From: Burkholderiales bacterium
Lineage (GTDB): Bacteria; Pseudomonadota; Gammaproteobacteria; Burkholderiales; SG8-41
Reading direction: 5' to 3'
Assembly (NCBI GenBank): GCA_005800795.1
Contig: SYEN01000248.1
Location: forward strand, 1 to 11,258
Length of the DNA: 11,258 nt
This document shows positions 1 to 6,457 of this stretch, piece after piece. The translations under genes were made by a program, and so were the position numbers. How positions within the stretch are numbered: the first letter of the stretch is position 1; every line of letters begins with the position of its first letter. The notes under the pieces are model-generated. The model worked only from the letters and a program-made list of their open reading frames with translations. It was not told where the DNA came from and searched no databases.

Positions 1-414
1 CAGCTTCGCCGCCCCGCGCAGCCCCACGGCGTTGAGTTTCAGCAGCACCAGGTCTTCGATCAGCGACTCGGGCAAATCCGTTTTTTCGCGCATGGGAAAT
101 GCCAGGTTGTCGAACACCGACATATCGGTGAACAAACCATTCTGCTGAAACTGCATGCCGATCTTGCGGCGCAGTTCATACAGCTCGTCGTGGCCGAGTT
201 TGTGCACGTCCTGCCCCATCACCTTGCACACGCCGCCGGTGGGTTGCAATTGCCCGCCAATCAACCGCAACAACGTTGATTTGCCGCAGCCGCTGCCGCC
301 CATGATACCGGTCACCTGCCCGCGCGGAATGCGCATGTTCACGCTTTTAAAAATTTCGCGCGTGGGGTAGGCGAAGGCCAGGTCAGTGATTTCTACGATG
401 TTTTCGGTGGTCAT
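1..414 (-). CDS. mlaF: MlaF-like ABC transporter ATP-binding protein (partial, N-terminal 138 residues)
   Basis: The gene starts at an ATG on the minus strand (412-414) and runs off the left edge. The visible residues are the N-terminal half of an ABC ATPase. A Walker A motif GGSGCGKST lies at about residues 39-47 and a Q-loop glutamine at about residue 90, inside QFQQNGLFTDMSVFDN. That Q-loop context, followed by LAFPMRE, is typical of MlaF, the ATPase of the MlaFEDB complex that moves phospholipids between outer and inner membranes in Gram-negative bacteria. The signature LSGG, Walker B and H-loop lie outside the window, so completeness cannot be judged. No strong Shine-Dalgarno sequence precedes the ATG. 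The rest of an mla operon would be expected beyond the left edge, which cannot be checked here. The ABC ATPase call is secure and the MlaF assignment is likely. Confidence 0.85.
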   Translation of the reverse strand, partial: MTTENIVEITDLAFAYPTREIFKSVNMRIPRGQVTGIMGGSGCGKSTLLRLIGGQLQPTGGVCKVMGQDVHKLGHDELYELRRKIGMQFQQNGLFTDMSVFDNLAFPMREKTDLPESLIEDLVLLKLNAVGLRGAAKL

Positions 415-457
415 GTGTTCTAGGTGCGGTGACAACTGCACCACTTTCCTATCGCTG

Positions 458-498
458 AAAAAATATCCCTGTCATTACCGCGCAGGCGGGAATCCATA
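458..498 (-). terminator. Possible rho-independent terminator downstream of the Bug gene
   Basis: Read on the minus strand, the inner hairpin of the left palindrome arm (TTCCCGC / GCGGTAA, one mismatch) is followed seven bases later by six T residues (complement of 458-463). This lies downstream of the minus-strand Bug gene and upstream of mlaF, where a terminator would keep Bug transcripts from entering the mla operon. The distance between stem and T-run is longer than ideal. Confidence 0.35.
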
Positions 499-550
499 CG
501 GCGTGCCAGATGGCACAGTGTTATGGATTCCCGCTTTCGCGGGAATGACA
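470..550. repeat. Large imperfect palindrome of the GTCATTCCCGC intergenic repeat type
   Basis: Two 29-base arms (470-498 and 522-550) are inverted copies matching at 26 of 29 positions. Each arm has its own small palindrome (CCCGCTTTCGCGGG in the right arm). The 23-base centre contains a further short hairpin, GTGCC (503-507) with GGCAC (512-516). The whole unit can fold as one long stem or as three small hairpins. Repeats with the core GTCATTCCCGCGAAAGCGGG are, from general knowledge, dispersed in intergenic DNA of many beta- and gammaproteobacteria. The element has no coding capacity and sits between the Bug gene and mlaF. Confidence 0.8.
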
Positions 551-613
551 GTATGGGGTATTCGGCTACAAGTTTCTATCCTATTGCGGTTCACAACAAA
601 GCGCGCGGCGCCC

Positions 614-1573
614 CTACTCCGCCTTCAACCCCGCCACCTGAATCACCTTGCGCCACTTAACAATCTCGTCCTGCAAAAACGCGCGGAACTGTTCCTGCGT
701 ATTGCCCACCGGCTCCGAGCCTTCCGCCAGCATGCGTTCCTTCAATTCCGGCGACTGCACGATTTTCACCACCGCGCTGTTTAGCCGAATCAAAATATCC
801 GGTGACGTTTTGCCCGGCGCGGTCAACCCTGTCCACGCCACCGCCTCGAAGCCCTTGTAGCCGCTCTCATCCAGCGTCGGCACGTCCGGCAATGCGTGGG
901 ATCGTTTAAGACTCGTCATCGCCACCGGCCGCACGCGTTTGGTCTTGATCATAGCCATCGCCGCCAACACACCGTTCACCGACAGATCAATTTCGCCACT
1001 CGCCACCGCCAGCAGCGACGGCGCATTGCCTTTATACGGCACGTGCACGATTTTCACGCCGGCCATCGTAATGAACAACTCGCACGCCAGATGATTCGCC
1101 CCACTGCTGCCCGACGAACTGCAATTCATACCGCCGGGCCGCGCGCGTGCCAGCGCCGCGAGTTCCTTCACCGTGCGCGCCGGCACCGAGGGGTTCACCA
1201 CCAGCACCTGCGGATTGATATTGAGCAACGTCACCGGCGCAAAATCACGCAGCGTGTCGTACGGCAGCCTGGGCAGATACGTCGGGTTCGTGGTGAAAGA
1301 CGGCGGTGTCAGCAACAGCGTGTAACCATCCGGCGGTGACTTTGCGACGAGTTCAGTGCCAATCACCGTGCCGCCGCCCGGCCGGTTGTCGACAATCACC
1401 GGCACGCCCCACACCTCGGTCAGTTTTTGCCCGACGGCGCGCGCACTGATGTCATTGCTGCCACCGGGCGCGTAGGCGACAACAATGCGCAGCGCCTTCG
1501 CTGGATAGGGTTGCGCGTAGGCCAGCGTCGCCAACGTCAGCGCCATCGTGCACACGCCGTAGCGCACGCTCAT
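614..1573 (-). CDS. Bug/TctC-family periplasmic solute-binding protein
   Basis: This is an orphan extracytoplasmic receptor of the tripartite tricarboxylate transporter (Bug/TctC) family, which binds carboxylates or other small polar solutes in the periplasm. From the ATG at 1571-1573 the protein has 319 residues, the family's usual length. It begins with a signal peptide ending around ...TLAYA (residue 20) before the mature QPYPAKALRI. Family hallmarks are visible: AYAPGGSNDISAR near residues 33-45, VIVDNRPGGG near 59-68, then SPPDGYTLL, a serine/glycine-rich loop and HVPYKG. The frame also opens further upstream (ATG at 1604-1606, TTG at 1631-1633). Those starts would give an awkward charged extension before the signal peptide, so the inner start was chosen. 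No TctA/TctB membrane genes are present, as is common for Bug proteins. It is divergent from the thioesterase at 1642. The ligand is unknown. Confidence 0.88.
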   Translation of the reverse strand: MSVRYGVCTMALTLATLAYAQPYPAKALRIVVAYAPGGSNDISARAVGQKLTEVWGVPVIVDNRPGGGTVIGTELVAKSPPDGYTLLLTPPSFTTNPTYLPRLPYDTLRDFAPVTLLNINPQVLVVNPSVPARTVKELAALARARPGGMNCSSSGSSGANHLACELFITMAGVKIVHVPYKGNAPSLLAVASGEIDLSVNGVLAAMAMIKTKRVRPVAMTSLKRSHALPDVPTLDESGYKGFEAVAWTGLTAPGKTSPDILIRLNSAVVKIVQSPELKERMLAEGSEPVGNTQEQFRAFLQDEIVKWRKVIQVAGLKAE

Positions 1574-1597
1574 CACGAAGAAATCTTTATCCACACC

Positions 1598-1610
1598 GGT
1601 TATCATAACC
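1598..1610. promoter_or_regulatory. Perfect 13-base inverted repeat in divergent intergenic region, candidate operator
   Basis: GGTTAT-C-ATAACC is a perfect 6-base inverted repeat around one central base, in the 68-base gap between the divergent Bug and thioesterase starts. Its position suits a regulator-binding site for either gene. No regulator gene is nearby, and no clear -35/-10 pair was found around it. Confidence 0.3.
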
Positions 1611-1641
1611 ACAACTATACCCGACGGTTGCAAGCCCCAAC

Positions 1642-2070
1642 ATGAGCGACGAAAAAATTCTGGCGTTTCAACTTGACGTGCCCGTGCGCTGGGCCGACAT
1701 GGATGTCAACGGCCACGTCAACAACGTGCGCTTTTTCACTTACTTCGAATGCGCACGGCTGGCGTGGCTGCAAGCGATCCGCGCGCGCGGCGAACGCAAC
1801 GGTCAGGGTTCCGTCGTCGCCAGCGCCACGTGCAATTACAAACGGCCCATCCCCTATCCCGAAACCGTGCTGATCAATCTTTACGTCAGCTCGCCGGGCC
1901 GCTCCAGCTACACCACACACTACGATTTGCTGTCCGCTGCCGACAACAAAATCCAATACGGCAACGGCACAGCCGTGATGGTGTGGGTGGATCGCAACAC
2001 CGGCAAATCGCAGCCGTTGCCGGATTACATGCGCGCAGTGTTCGATTCGGCGAATGCGACGGCCGCATAA
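1642..2070 (+). CDS. Hotdog-fold acyl-CoA thioesterase (4HBT/YbgC-like)
   Basis: A 142-residue single-hotdog protein, the usual size for the 4-hydroxybenzoyl-CoA thioesterase/YbgC/FadM group, which hydrolyses acyl-CoA thioesters in the cytoplasm. The N-terminal catalytic motif is clear: VRWADMDVNGHVNNVRFF at about residues 15-32. Asp21 lies where the family catalytic aspartate sits, followed by the GHV(N)N segment and the FxxYFExxR-like start of the central helix (TYFECARL). The remainder (SATCNYKRPIPYPE, then a beta-rich C-terminus) fits a hotdog sheet. The ATG at 1642 leaves a short N-terminus of the expected length, although no strong Shine-Dalgarno sequence is visible. It is divergent from the Bug gene and followed closely by a copy of the 19-bp motif. 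The acyl substrate cannot be inferred. Confidence 0.85.
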   Translation: MSDEKILAFQLDVPVRWADMDVNGHVNNVRFFTYFECARLAWLQAIRARGERNGQGSVVASATCNYKRPIPYPETVLINLYVSSPGRSSYTTHYDLLSAADNKIQYGNGTAVMVWVDRNTGKSQPLPDYMRAVFDSANATAA

Positions 2071-2076
2071 AATAGT

Positions 2077-2095
2077 CAATTAAAACAAATACTTA
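2077..2095 (-). repeat. Copy 1 of a recurrent 19-bp AT-rich motif
   Basis: On the minus strand it reads TAAGTATTTGTTTTAATTG, one mismatch from the copy at 8397-8415. It starts six bases after the thioesterase stop codon and 36 bases before the HD-gene ATG. Similarity continues past the core into GACTATTTTA on the minus strand, close to the downstream flank of the 10978 copy. Confidence 0.75.
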
Positions 2096-2131
2096 CGATA
2101 GAACCCTGAATTCCAAAACCGGAGCCGCGCC

Positions 2132-2560
2132 ATGAGCACTCTCGAACGCGCCATCGTCATCGCTGCCACCGCCCACGCCGGCCAGACCGACAAAGCCGGC
2201 GCGCCTTACATCCTGCACCCGCTGCGCGTGATGCTGCGTTTGAGCAGCGAGGCCGAACGCATCACCGCCGTGCTGCACGATGTGGTGGAGGATTGCGAAG
2301 ACTGGAGCTTCAAGCGGCTCCTGGGTGAAGGCTTCGCGCCCGAAATCGTCGAAGCGCTAAAGTCGGTGAGCAAAGTCGAAGGCGAATCGTACGAAGACTT
2401 CGTCAAACGCGCCGCGCAAAACCCCATCGGCCGCCGCGTAAAGTTTTCGGATTTGCACGACAACTGCGACTTATCGCGCATCAGCCAGCCGACGGCGAAG
2501 GATCACGAGCGCATTGCGCGGTACCGGCGGGCGATTGCTTATATTGAGTCGCTGAGGTAG
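2132..2560 (+). CDS. Small HD-domain phosphohydrolase related to the RelA/SpoT hydrolase domain
   Basis: A 142-residue protein consisting almost entirely of an HD hydrolase domain. The residues match the metal and nucleotide site of SpoT/MESH1-type (p)ppGpp hydrolases: AHAGQT (residues 14-19), PYILHP with His29, LHDVVED with His49, Asp50, Glu53 and Asp54, and VKFSDLHDN with Asp107 and Asn111. There is no synthetase, TGS or ACT domain. By resemblance it could be a small alarmone hydrolase or a phosphohydrolase acting on another nucleotide. It is shorter than MESH1, which has about 180 residues. The start is supported by GGAG at 2121-2124, seven bases before the ATG. It converges on the ycbL-like gene with only 25 bases between stop codons. 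The HD fold is confident and ppGpp as substrate is only an inference. Confidence 0.82.
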   Translation: MSTLERAIVIAATAHAGQTDKAGAPYILHPLRVMLRLSSEAERITAVLHDVVEDCEDWSFKRLLGEGFAPEIVEALKSVSKVEGESYEDFVKRAAQNPIGRRVKFSDLHDNCDLSRISQPTAKDHERIARYRRAIAYIESLR

Positions 2561-2585
2561 CTGGCTTTCACCGGCGCACTGCAAA

Positions 2586-3236
2586 TTAACTGCGCGCCAG
2601 AACGCTGTCTGCTACGTACGGGTTGGTTTGCCGCTCCTCACCAAAGGTGGACACCGGCCCGTGGCCGGGGACGAAGGTGATGTCATCGCCAAACGGCCAC
2701 AGCTTTTGCGTGATCGCGCGAATCAGCGTGGCGTGGTCGCCGCGCGGGAAATCGGTACGGCCGATGGAGCCGGCAAACAGCACGTCACCCACGAAGGCGA
2801 TGCGTTGTTCGATGCTGACAAACACCACATGCCCCGGTGTATGGCCGGGACAATGGCGCACTTGCAGTTCAGTATTGCCGACCGTGACGGTGTCGCCATC
2901 TTCGAGCCAGCGATCGGGTGTGAATTCCTGCGACGGTGAAAACCCGTGGCGCGCCGACGACGCCGCCAGTTGCGCGATCCAGAACGCGTCTTCGCGCTGT
3001 GGGCCTTCGATCGGCACGCCGGTGCGTGCACGCAGGGCGTCCGCACCACCGCAGTGGTCGAGATGGCCATGCGTGAGAAGAATTTTCTCGAGCGTGGCGC
3101 CGCTATCGGCAAGCGCTTTCAGGATTTGATCGAGATCGCCGCCCGGATCGACCACGCCGGCCTTGCCCGTGGCCTCATCGAAGATGATCGAGCAGTTTTG
3201 CTGGAAGGGCGTTACAGGAAGAATGGAGACTTTCAC
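2586..3236 (-). CDS. YcbL-type metallo-beta-lactamase-fold hydrolase (glyoxalase II-like)
   Basis: A 216-residue metal-dependent hydrolase of the metallo-beta-lactamase fold, at the full usual length for the YcbL group of short glyoxalase II-like enzymes. Metal ligands are visible in order: THGHLDHCGG with His56, His58, Asp60 and His61; HCPGHTPGH with His132; FVGDVLF with Asp151; and VPGHGP with His192. The tail STFGEERQTNPYV is characteristic of YcbL proteins. The N-terminus KVSILPVTPFQQNC also matches the family and fixes the start at a GTG codon (3234-3236), with AGG five bases upstream. Members hydrolyse thioesters such as S-lactoylglutathione, though the physiological substrate is often unclear. 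It lacks the long C-terminal substrate-binding domain of classical GloB, so it should not be called gloB outright. Confidence 0.88.
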   Translation of the reverse strand: MKVSILPVTPFQQNCSIIFDEATGKAGVVDPGGDLDQILKALADSGATLEKILLTHGHLDHCGGADALRARTGVPIEGPQREDAFWIAQLAASSARHGFSPSQEFTPDRWLEDGDTVTVGNTELQVRHCPGHTPGHVVFVSIEQRIAFVGDVLFAGSIGRTDFPRGDHATLIRAITQKLWPFGDDITFVPGHGPVSTFGEERQTNPYVADSVLARS

Positions 3237-3266
3237 GAGAACCTGTCTGGTGGAGACAAAACACCT

Positions 3267-3295
3267 ATTGTTATTTTTTTATGACGAAGCGACAA
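3267..3295 (-). promoter_or_regulatory. Candidate sigma70-type promoter of the ycbL-like gene
   Basis: On the minus strand, TTGTCG (complement of 3290-3295) and AACAAT (complement of 3267-3272) are separated by 17 bases containing an A-rich run. Each hexamer matches the consensus at four of six positions. Transcription would start near 3260 and give a leader of about 24 bases to the GTG. This rests on pattern matching only. Confidence 0.3.
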
Positions 3296-3542
3296 GCGAA
3301 AGCCAACGTTCGCATCAATGGCCGGCGCGCCATTTGTCAGCCTGCGCCCAAAAACAGCAACCCATACCTTGCGTTCGATTCAGCTTGCATCCCAATAACC
3401 GCGCCAGACGAATCGTAGGCAGGGCCAGCTTCACGACAATTTCTGACGCAACAGTCCGGATTCATGGACGACACTGGCGTTTCATGCCTCACCCGCGTAA
3501 CCTTGTCCCCGCAGCAAAGATTCTTTGACGGAAGTCATACTG
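3296..3542. other. Non-coding stretch with no recognised gene
   Basis: Together with its flanks this makes a gap of about 340 bases between the ycbL-like and DUF4870-like genes. The only short plus-strand frame (ATG at 3281, 45 codons) lacks a ribosome binding site and resembles nothing recognised. A TTGACG hexamer at 3525-3530 resembles a -35 box for the downstream gene, but no convincing -10 lies at the right spacing (TATCTG at 3547-3552 is poor). No repeat, tRNA or terminator was seen. Confidence 0.5.
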
Positions 3543-3561
3543 TAACTATCTGTTTTAATTG
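3543..3561 (+). repeat. Copy 2 of the recurrent 19-bp AT-rich motif
   Basis: Reads TAACTATCTGTTTTAATTG, identical to the copy at 10978-10996. It ends 16 bases before the ATG of the DUF4870-like gene and is oriented with that gene. It contains TGTTTTAAT, which resembles an extended -10 element (TG-N-TTTAAT). If it is a promoter, the leader would be only about 12 bases, just enough to include the GGAG at 3569-3572. Confidence 0.78.
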
Positions 3562-3577
3562 ACTTTTTGGAGAAATC

Positions 3578-3949
3578 ATGAGCGAAAACCCGCAGGCTGT
3601 CGCGCAATATTCCGAAGAAGAAAAGAAATGGGCGATGATTTGCCACCTTGCCGCGCTGGCGGGCTTCGTGATCCCGTTCGGCAATTTGCTGGGGCCTCTG
3701 GTGGTGTGGCTGATCAAAAAGGACACCATGCCGCTGGTGGACCGTCACGGCAAGGAGTCGCTGAATTTTCAGATTACGGTGGCTATCGCGGCGGTGATTG
3801 CCGCAACGCTGATTATTGTGCTGATCGGGTTTGTGCTGCTGCCCATCGTCGCCATCGCCGCGCTGGTGCTGACCATCATGGCGTCGGTCAAAGTCTCCAA
3901 CGGCGAACTCGATTACAAATACCCGTTCGCCTTCAGGCTGTTGAAGTAG
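3578..3949 (+). CDS. DUF4870-type small membrane protein (Tic20-like)
   Basis: A 123-residue inner-membrane protein. After a charged cytoplasmic N-terminus (SEEEKKWAMICHLAAL) there is a hydrophobic segment at about residues 22-46 interrupted by IPFGNLLGPL. A polar stretch, KKDTMPLVDRHGKESLNFQ, follows, then a long hydrophobic region at about 65-103 that can form two helices. The segments WAMICHLAALAGF, PLVVWLIKK and HGKESLNFQ are typical of the DUF4870 family, whose function is unknown. The start is well supported by GGAG at 3569-3572, five bases before the ATG. Its last 17 bases overlap the 3' end of the convergent MaoC-like gene, and motif copy 2 lies immediately upstream. No functional link to the catabolic genes is evident. 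Confidence 0.85.
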   Translation: MSENPQAVAQYSEEEKKWAMICHLAALAGFVIPFGNLLGPLVVWLIKKDTMPLVDRHGKESLNFQITVAIAAVIAATLIIVLIGFVLLPIVAIAALVLTIMASVKVSNGELDYKYPFAFRLLK

Positions 3950-5054
3950 CCCGGCGCGGCAAGCGCACCACGGCCCAGCCGCTGGCCGTGGAGTCGCCGC
4001 GCTGATCGACAGCTTCGATTTCCAGTTTTAGCGTGCCGGCCGCATCATCCTTGGCGATGACCTTGCCACGGCAGGTCGTCAAATCGCCGATCATGTTGAA
4101 TCGCCGCACTTCGCAATACAACTCTTTCAAAAAGCCCTCATCGCCGACCCAGTTGGTGAGCATGGTGGCGATCCACGCCACGCGCTCAGGGCCGTAGTCG
4201 TAGGCTTCCGGCACGCCGACGGAGCGCGCAAGCGGGCTGTCCCAGTGCACGGCCTCCGGCGGCTCGGGGATGTTATAGCTGTTGGGAATACCGGCCGCCG
4301 GATGCCGCCGCAGATAGTCAAACCAGTAGCCGTGCGCCTTGATGTACAGCCCGCCCCACGCCTGCTCGAACGCCACGGCTATCGTCGCGGTGTACGGCCC
4401 GCGAATGATCGACGGTATCGCATCGCCGACTTTTACATCGTCAAAATACGGCGTGTCGCTGCCCCGGCATTTTTCTTCAGCATACCGTGTGGCGATTTCC
4501 TCAATGCGTTCGCGCGTGTATTTTTCGGCGAGTTCCAGCTTTTTGTATTTGCCTTTCTCTTTGGCCGCCACACGCTCGACGCGCATGCCCCACGAATCCG
4601 CCTGCGCCAGCTCACGCCCGTCGCCGTTCAGGTAACGGATCAGTGAAATCTGCTTGAACATGCGCCCGGCAAACCGGCTGGGCAGCTCGTCGAGTCCGGT
4701 GAACGTGATTTCCGGCGTGATGCGCTCACCCACCTTGATCGGCTCATGCCAGCGCCAGTGCGAACCCGCAAAAAACGAATGCACGCCCGGCAAGCCGCCG
4801 CGATAGCCTATCGAGATGCGGCTGTAGGCATACAACTGGCACGGCGGCGCCAGCAGGCTTTGATGACGCGAGGCTCGGGCATAGGCTTCATCGACAAACA
4901 GCCGGTTGCGGTCGCCGGTGGCCTGCGCCCACTGCCGCACGGAATCGCGCGTGACTTCCGTCAGGTAAGGCGGCTCGTTAATGGTGACAATCTGCCCGAT
5001 CTTGGCGCGGATGCGAGCGAGTTCTTCTGCAGTGGCAGTGCCGTGAGTGGCCAT
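3933..5054 (-). CDS. MaoC-like double-hotdog acyl-CoA hydratase/dehydratase, with FAS1-like dehydratase N-terminal domain
   Basis: A 373-residue protein with two hotdog domains, probably acting on an enoyl-CoA or 3-hydroxyacyl-CoA in the cytoplasm. Domain 1 (about 20-165) carries WAQATGDRNRLFVDEAYA with the Gly-Asp pair at 47-48 and Asn50, followed by LAPPCQLYAY, as in FAS1-like/MaoC N-terminal dehydratase domains. A charged linker of about 30 residues (EKGKYKKLELAEKYTRERIE) precedes domain 2 (about 203-365), which carries EAVHWDSPLAR with His270 and Asp272, then VPEAYDYGPERVAW and LTNWVGD. The HotDog-type Asp and His are therefore divided between the two halves rather than forming one complete GDxNPxH motif. 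It starts 17 bases after the stop of the CoA-transferase on the same strand, which indicates an operon. No clear Shine-Dalgarno sequence is seen. The natural substrate is unknown. Confidence 0.83.
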   Translation of the reverse strand: MATHGTATAEELARIRAKIGQIVTINEPPYLTEVTRDSVRQWAQATGDRNRLFVDEAYARASRHQSLLAPPCQLYAYSRISIGYRGGLPGVHSFFAGSHWRWHEPIKVGERITPEITFTGLDELPSRFAGRMFKQISLIRYLNGDGRELAQADSWGMRVERVAAKEKGKYKKLELAEKYTRERIEEIATRYAEEKCRGSDTPYFDDVKVGDAIPSIIRGPYTATIAVAFEQAWGGLYIKAHGYWFDYLRRHPAAGIPNSYNIPEPPEAVHWDSPLARSVGVPEAYDYGPERVAWIATMLTNWVGDEGFLKELYCEVRRFNMIGDLTTCRGKVIAKDDAAGTLKLEIEAVDQRGDSTASGWAVVRLPRRATSTA

Positions 5055-5071
5055 GGAGTTATTTTTGCAAC

Positions 5072-6319
5072 CTATTGTTTTATGAGGGAAATTACTTTTT
5101 CACGCACAAGCCGCTCAATCTCGGCTTCATTCAATCCGATTAAACCACCCAGCACCTCGCGCGTATGTTCGCCCAGCAAAGGCGGCGCCTCGTAGCGGCC
5201 CGCTTCATATTTGCCTTCAAAACGCAACGGGCTACCGACCACTTTGACTTTGCCTGCCGACGGGTGATCGATCTCTTTCACAAAGCCACGCTCGCGCACG
5301 ATGGGCTGGTTGAGCGCCTCGCCCATGTTGTTCACCGGGCCGTGCGGCACATCGGCGGCGTCGAGTATCTGCTGCCACTCGGCAACGGTTCTGGTCAGCA
5401 TGATGGCGGTGATTTGGCGTTCGAGCTCAACACGGTTCTGGTGACGATCTTTAACCGTGCGAAACCGCGTGTCCATGATCAAGTCGTCACGCCCGATCGC
5501 TCGGCAGAACTTGCGCCAGAATTCGCCCACGTGCAGCGCCAGCACGATGTGTCCATCCTTCACCGGCATCAGGCCGTACGGCACGATGTTGTGATGGTTG
5601 TTGCCCATGCGGCCGGGGCTTTCGCCGGTAACCAGATAAATTTCTGCCAGGTATCCAAGCAGCCCCATCAGCCCTTCGAGCAAGCTCAGATCGACATGCG
5701 AGCCTTCGCCGGTGACGTGCTTTTCATTCAGCGCCGCCATCACACCGAGCGCCGCCCACAAACCGCCGCCAATATCACCCAGCGGCAGCCCCAGTTTGGT
5801 GGGCGTGCCGTCGGCGTAACCGTTGATGCTCATCACGCCGCTCAAGGCCTGTGTCACCAGATCGAACGAGGGTTTGCCGCTCATCGAGCCCTTCGCACCG
5901 AAACCGCTGATCGAACACACGATGATGTCTGGCTTTAACGCTTTTAACTTATCGTAACCCAGGCCCAACCTGTCCATCACACCAGGACGGAAATTTTCCA
6001 GCACCACGTCGCAGTGCAACGCGAGTTTCAGCAATATGTCGCGCCCGGCCTCAGTGCGTGCATCCAGCGCTACACTCGATTTGTTGCGATTGATCGACAG
6101 AAAGTAATGGCTCTCGCCACCGACGAACGGCGGGATCGTGCGGGTTTGATCGCCACCGCCGAGTTCCTCGACCTTGATCACCTCCGCACCCAGATCGGCG
6201 AGAATCAGCGAACAAAACGGCCCCGCCAGCACACGCGACAAATCAAGCACGCGCACGCCATCCAGCGGGCCGCGGCGCGATCGTGGTGCTTGGGCGGGCG
6301 GCGTTTTTTCCTGGCTCAT
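5072..6319 (-). CDS. CaiB/BaiF family (class III) CoA-transferase
   Basis: A 415-residue formyl-CoA transferase-like enzyme that moves CoA between a CoA thioester and a carboxylate through an aspartyl-CoA intermediate. The family pattern is complete: GVRVLDLSRVLAGPFCS (about 21-37), LGAEVIKVE, an NRNKSSVALD segment, ENFRPGVMDRLGLGY, and SISGFGAKG followed by KPSFDLVTQALSG, in which Asp153 lies at the catalytic aspartate position. The long C-terminal part, including HVDLSLLEGL and DVPHGPVNN, is also typical, so the gene appears intact. A non-conserved N-terminal extension of about 18 residues precedes the conserved start. The upstream region has TAGAAT (complement of 6355-6360) as a possible -10 box but no good -35. 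It is the first gene of a minus-strand pair with the MaoC-like gene and is divergent from the second Bug gene. Donor and acceptor are unknown. Confidence 0.92.
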   Translation of the reverse strand: MSQEKTPPAQAPRSRRGPLDGVRVLDLSRVLAGPFCSLILADLGAEVIKVEELGGGDQTRTIPPFVGGESHYFLSINRNKSSVALDARTEAGRDILLKLALHCDVVLENFRPGVMDRLGLGYDKLKALKPDIIVCSISGFGAKGSMSGKPSFDLVTQALSGVMSINGYADGTPTKLGLPLGDIGGGLWAALGVMAALNEKHVTGEGSHVDLSLLEGLMGLLGYLAEIYLVTGESPGRMGNNHHNIVPYGLMPVKDGHIVLALHVGEFWRKFCRAIGRDDLIMDTRFRTVKDRHQNRVELERQITAIMLTRTVAEWQQILDAADVPHGPVNNMGEALNQPIVRERGFVKEIDHPSAGKVKVVGSPLRFEGKYEAGRYEAPPLLGEHTREVLGGLIGLNEAEIERLVREKVISLIKQ

Positions 6320-6424
6320 GAAGGGAATTGTGAATGAACAACCAGCAAGTCAATATTCTACCTGCGCGCCTCTTGGCGTGCCTAACATAATGAACCACAT
6401 GCCGGAACGCACAAGTACGTCATA

Positions 6425-6430
6425 TATAAT
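6425..6430 (+). promoter_or_regulatory. Perfect TATAAT -10 box upstream of the second Bug gene
   Basis: TATAAT lies 27 bases before the Bug ATG in the 138-base divergent gap, so transcription would start near 6437 with a leader of about 20 bases. No recognisable -35 hexamer occurs 16-18 bases upstream, which suggests an activator-dependent promoter or a chance match. An imperfect inverted repeat (GCGCGCC 6364-6370 / GGCGTGC 6375-6381) between the two divergent starts could be an operator. Confidence 0.4.
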
Positions 6431-6457
6431 TCGCCGCACGAAAAACGGCTTAGTCTC

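Noticed and set aside
1574..1633. Longer N-terminus for the first Bug protein starting at TTG 1631-1633 or ATG 1604-1606
   Set aside because: It would place acidic and basic residues ahead of the signal peptide, overlap the 13-base palindrome and exceed the usual family length. The ATG at 1571-1573 gives a normal signal peptide.
3281..3418. 45-codon plus-strand frame in the gap after the ycbL-like gene
   Set aside because: It has no ribosome binding site (a T-rich run precedes the ATG), no recognisable similarity and no supporting context.
3263..5090. Short shared string ACCTATTGTT near 3264 and near 5080, considered as a degenerate fifth copy of the AT-rich motif
   Set aside because: The match is about ten bases, the flanks differ, and the second instance overlaps the last codons of the CoA-transferase. 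This is compatible with chance.
5165..5938. Long open frame on the plus strand opposite the CaiB-type transferase
   Set aside because: The opposite strand encodes an intact, fully recognisable CoA-transferase. The translation of this frame is rich in His, Arg and Gln and has no recognisable domain, which is typical of antisense frames in GC-rich DNA.
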